Source: Enoplolaimus lenunculus (taxonomy: Eukaryota > Nematoda > Enoplea > Enoplida > Thoracostomopsidae). From it: a stretch of 64,000 nucleotides of DNA. This document shows, in pieces, positions 59,947 through 64,000 of the stretch. A program made the position numbers and the translations under genes. The stretch lies in NCBI GenBank assembly GCA_030248215.1, contig JASANG010000598.1:94501-158500 (forward strand). Reading direction: 5' to 3'. Numbering within the stretch: the first letter of the stretch is position 1; each line of letters opens with the position of its first letter. The notes below the pieces were generated by a model. That model searched no databases. It saw only the letters and a list, made by a program, of their open reading frames with translations, and had not been told where the DNA came from.

Positions 59947-61350
59947 TATATAGAGCCAAAACCTATTTGTGTCCCGTAATGCTTTGCATACTTGTCTCAT
60001 AAAATGACCAAGATTTATATGTTTCCCAAATACCACAAAAACATACTATTGGCACCGCGTGAGCAAATTCATTATTTTGTCGCCACGCTTGCAAAGTGCA
60101 TCCGCCGCTACTTTCTGATAACGCTGACCGGCAATTGCGAAGCAAGTATTGTAGCGGTCATTGTAATTAATCGGAATAGTTTTTTATTCCACTTGGCGTA
60201 TAGCGCAGGATCCGATCACTTCTAAAGCTAACTCATCAGGCAAACGGCTCACGGTATGATTTGCTAGGTTCGCAGTACCGTCTTGTTAAAAGATCGCAGA
60301 AGACTACTTTAAAAATACGAAAACTTTCCCTACCAAATTCGCCGGAACCTTCGTCAAAGATTCAACCGGAGCCTTGTACTTTCTAATGTTAAAATCATGA
60401 CCGTCTTCGCTGGCTTTACTGTGAACCATCGATTAAAAGGCATACTATTTTCAACATACCTATATTGGCGCAAACTGTGAGATTTATAAAGCATCAACGT
60501 CACTTTAGTTCAGTGGAAAATTCCGTCACACCCTATTGATTACTCCAAAATTGAATTTCAATTTAGGACAGAACGCTAATGCCGTTGTCCGTATAGTGAG
60601 ACAACATTCATTCATTCATTCATAGATCCTTTAATACTCAGGGTCAAAATGATTGCATTTCCTGTGTGAAACGAGTAGCGAGTCTGTATTTATATGCCGA
60701 CAATGCCGCCTGACACCCGAAACCACTTATAAGCAAATAGTTGAAATTTTAATTTTCAACACTTTGTGCGGAGTCTAAACATGAGAATATTTATAGAGCT
60801 AATTCGGTTTCAAACGTTCTACTTTGTCCAGTCGTGGGATTTGCGTGTGTTAAGCATTTATGTTCGAGTGTTCTGAAAAATGAATGATACATACGACGGC
60901 ATATACTCAAATCCGCAATTACGGAGGTGAGCTTTAGGGCCCAGTGGAAATTTTTCAACCGCAGTCATTGAAAGATTTTATTGTTTGTCAAAACTTTACT
61001 TGCCCCCTCTGGAAATGTTTCCAATAAAAATTCTACGGTTCTAATGTCTGTATAGGTATTTGAACGACACTGGAATAACCTGAGTAAAGGGTATGAACGT
61101 TTCGTTGTAAAATTGTGCATTCGGGTGTGAGTTTCGTCCCGTACGGATATTTTTTTAAACTTTTCTTGAAACAAATTATGTCTTACATGAGTTTCAGCGT
61201 TGACTTGTTTGAAAAATTTGTAAAATAAATTTATCTGTTTAGCGCGTACCACCTAATTTCGCCTCACTTTCGGCTCAGGCTCCGACTCTGGCAAGTTTCG
61301 TTGACCTCTGGCTCCTGCTCCTGCATTTTTCACCTCCGGTTGCACCCTGG

Positions 61351-61440
61351 TGCATAGTAAACCCGAAGACGAGGGCTAATATATATTTTGCCTCGCCAGA
61401 GGCTACCACAATGTTATTCAGTCACGGACTGTTATTTATT
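61351..61440. mobile_element. TA-MITE family 1, short fragment
   Basis: The stretch agtaaacccgaagacgaggg through ttattcagtcacggactgtt resembles one end of family 1 with many changes, so it is old. Confidence 0.6.
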
Positions 61441-62645
61441 TTTAATTTACTATGTGTTAGTCTAACCTAACACACTTAGTTTTATAGTCAGTCTTTTAGG
61501 CAGAACTAACATGCTGCTAAACATATACTTGCTGATTGCACTGTCCGTTAATCTGTTTTCTAGATTTAATAACGTTTATGCGGGTAGTCGGAGTGTCTGC
61601 CACATATTGGAATGCCTAAGCTATTCTGCTTTGGTCTCTGTGATCTGCTCGAGATGGGACTTTAATAAGACACTAATGCTTACAATTTCAGTCATAAAAA
61701 TAAGATAATTTGTTCTGCGTGCAGTTTTGGATTTGTTTTTATTGTTTTTACACCTATACATATATGCCTTGACTTTGCAAAGTGCTGCAATCTAAAGCGT
61801 GTTACTGGTGTCCAAAGCGGTTTTATTACGCGAACTAAGCCAGCTTTTAAATCAATAACAGCGCATTTTTTTAACCACTTTGGTTGATTTTAATTTTAAA
61901 ATTATCCCACTGAATTCGAAAACTATAAATTGTGCTTTTTTTAATATCCCAGTGGGTTTCTAAAATATATATACCTAATACTGTCTAATACGTCGAATAC
62001 GTGTGTTCTCCGTCTACGCAAAAGTTAAACGAGTCTTTTTAACGTTGCCATTCAAGTTTTTTGCATTGTGATTTTAAAGTGTGTCAAAGCATTTTTTATC
62101 CTCTTGCTCGCTATCTATTTTAGTAATGGAAGTAGGAATTTTTAGACCCGAATATTCATCAATTCTTGCCAGTGTAAACTACGCATTCAATTCCCTCACG
62201 CATTTTACTCTGCGTTAAAAATCCTTTTAACTTCCGGTAAAAATTCACTAGTGGATTTTTCGTATATTAATATTTTCCACAGATAAATCCTGTATAATTT
62301 TTAGCTGAAACAGGTAAAATTTAACTAAACACTTCAGCGCAACTACAACTACAGTAACGACAGTTCAAACCTTATTGTTTGGCAAATATTTGGTAATTTA
62401 ACTACGAGACGTGATTACTTGTGCTTTATAACAGAAATAGTTAGTAAATTTTGCTTCCGCAAAATCCTGTGTAAGCGTTAAGCAATGAAAGTAATAATTA
62501 AAATGTATTAGTTTTATTGACACAGAAAGTATTTCCAAATCAAATATTCAGCCAAATAATAAAAAAACTAATATATTACCAATAGCTAAGCGCCAGCATC
62601 ACTCAATGGTATAACTTTCATTTTGGGGCCTCAGACTCAAGACCG

Positions 62646-62844
62646 CCAACATCAACGTTCAGAACATGATTGTCGCCTCTTTTTCAGACAAACCAAGCAA
62701 GATTCACTGAAACCGTGTTCGGGATATTGGGAACAGCAAAAAACGTTATGCATAAATATAAATAAGCAAGGCGAGAATTGTTCGTTTGCACTATCGTCAT
62801 GGCGTGCATATAAAATTTCTGAGACACGGAAAATCGAACGATAA
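62646..62844 (+). CDS. Possible exon with regularly spaced cysteines
   Basis: After an acceptor-like ggggcctcag the frame reads RSEHDCRLFFRQTKQDSLKP, CSGYWEQQKTLC, then NCSFALSSWR and a stop at 62844. The four cysteines hint at an extracellular module. No family is recognised. Confidence 0.22.
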
Positions 62845-64000
62845 CACTATTATAGATTCATTGCGCAAAAACAACTGCCGGAACATTTATAAAACTACAC
62901 CTGTAAGACCATAACTTTGTATCGATGTGATATCACTTCGAACCGAGCTTCTAGTGTCAGCGGACCAATACAGCTTGGACTGTCACATAAATATGTTTCA
63001 CAATAAGTTTTCTTTTGGCAAAAAGTTTTCTATTTTTCATGTTTAATATCGCATAAGCAAAACGTTTATACGGTCTTCTGTTACAGACTTTGCGACGGAA
63101 TATAATCTAATTATAGCTTGGCCATCTTTTCATCGACTGTACTAAAATGTGAAATTGGAAGTTTTTCTCAAGTTTCCTGTTGCGACCAGTTGTAGAAATA
63201 TACAAATTGTTTGGAACATGTTTTATTCAACGCTGTGTCATTATACGTGTTCTTGATGATACGGGATTTTTATCCCGGGTCCGTAGCCAGTTTGCCACGC
63301 TGAGGACGGATGTTAAAAATTTTTTTGGAGGATCATACGAAATTGTCCGACGACTTAAGTACCAGCTGAGATGAAAGTATTATAAGGGGAGAGGAGTTGT
63401 GCTTTCCCTGACCCCCTTTGTCTGCAGCTCCGCATGGTGCCTCTGACTAATTTTGATGATTATATATAAATATTGTTCAGAAAAGATGGGCGTAAAAGAA
63501 AATGAAACAAAAACAGGGCTCATCTTTTTGTATAGCCCAAACTGAGTGAGCAGACCTTAGAAATTCTAAAGGATATTTATAGCCAATTTACCGACAATGT
63601 GGAACAACTTACAATAAATATATACTATGAATGAACAATACATTTGCAAAGATGTTTCTACCGTTCTTATTTTTTAATTTGCATTACTTACATCGGACTT
63701 AGAAAAATAAGATCATCTTGCATAGAAGCTAAGCTAAAAATCAGTTCAATTGGCGAATTTCATTTGCCAGCTGGTTTCAAAAAGGGTCAAATGCAATGGG
63801 CTCACATTTGTCAAAATCATTTAGTACTTTTTATTCTATACCTCGATTCGACTTAAAAAGTGTCTTAAGCTTTACTTCTGAGCGTATTTTAGGTCTGAAG
63901 TAAACGTCTGCTAGTGTTAACTTTTGCATATTTAAAAAAGATAAAGTTAAAAACTTTACCTTTGAAAATAGTTTTGTCAAGTGAGATTAATGTGTTCTGA

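Larger units (their letters stand above)
55990..64000. other. Region upstream of exportin-6
   Basis: 57.2-59.95 kb is the transposon nest and minisatellite. Elsewhere I see scattered short frames, one (60965-61130, minus) ending VEFLLETFPEGASKVLTNN that looks protein-like but is unplaced. No gene is supported. Confidence 0.5.

Overview
This window is AT-rich animal (metazoan) nuclear DNA, not bacterial. Its genes are split by GT-AG introns and its spacers are packed with short inverted-repeat transposons. Four host genes can be read with confidence, all on the minus strand: two opsins in tandem, a sodium-coupled monocarboxylate transporter of the SLC5A8/SLC5A12 type, and exportin-6. Opsins and exportin-6 together point to an animal. 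The fast-evolving proteins, dense small transposons and diverged opsins suggest an invertebrate, perhaps a tunicate-like lineage. The species cannot be fixed from the sequence, and that placement is inference.

Layout. 1-1457: opsin A, with only its first two exons inside the window. 1458-7325: spacer with transposon copies. 7326-9423: opsin B, complete in three exons. 9424-16573: spacer with a short TMEM135-like fragment at about 12.2-12.6 kb. 16574-32240: complete SLC5 transporter, 14 exons, 625 codons, with introns full of transposons and satellite. 32241-38150: spacer with transposons and a minisatellite. 38160-41260: a retroelement region with a reverse transcriptase fragment, an ORF1-like gene, hairpins and a T-rich tract. 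41418-55989: exportin-6, about 19 exons and about 1,110 codons, nearly complete. 55990-64000: spacer with a nest of three transposons inside one another and a large minisatellite.

The four genes do not form a pathway: light sensing, monocarboxylate uptake at the plasma membrane, and nuclear export of actin-profilin are separate jobs. The two opsins are local duplicates, since their intron phases and the 131-nt second exon match exactly. The most interesting host signals are: an opsin with no acidic residue at positions 94, 113 or 181 (the known counterion sites); an exportin-6 whose reading frame runs into a hydrophobic tail; and retroelement ORFs in an unusual order. The repeat biology is also rich: at least five families of non-autonomous DNA transposon, two of them with verifiable target-site duplications.

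Exon borders were worked out by hand from splice consensus, reading phase and remembered family sequences. No database was searched.
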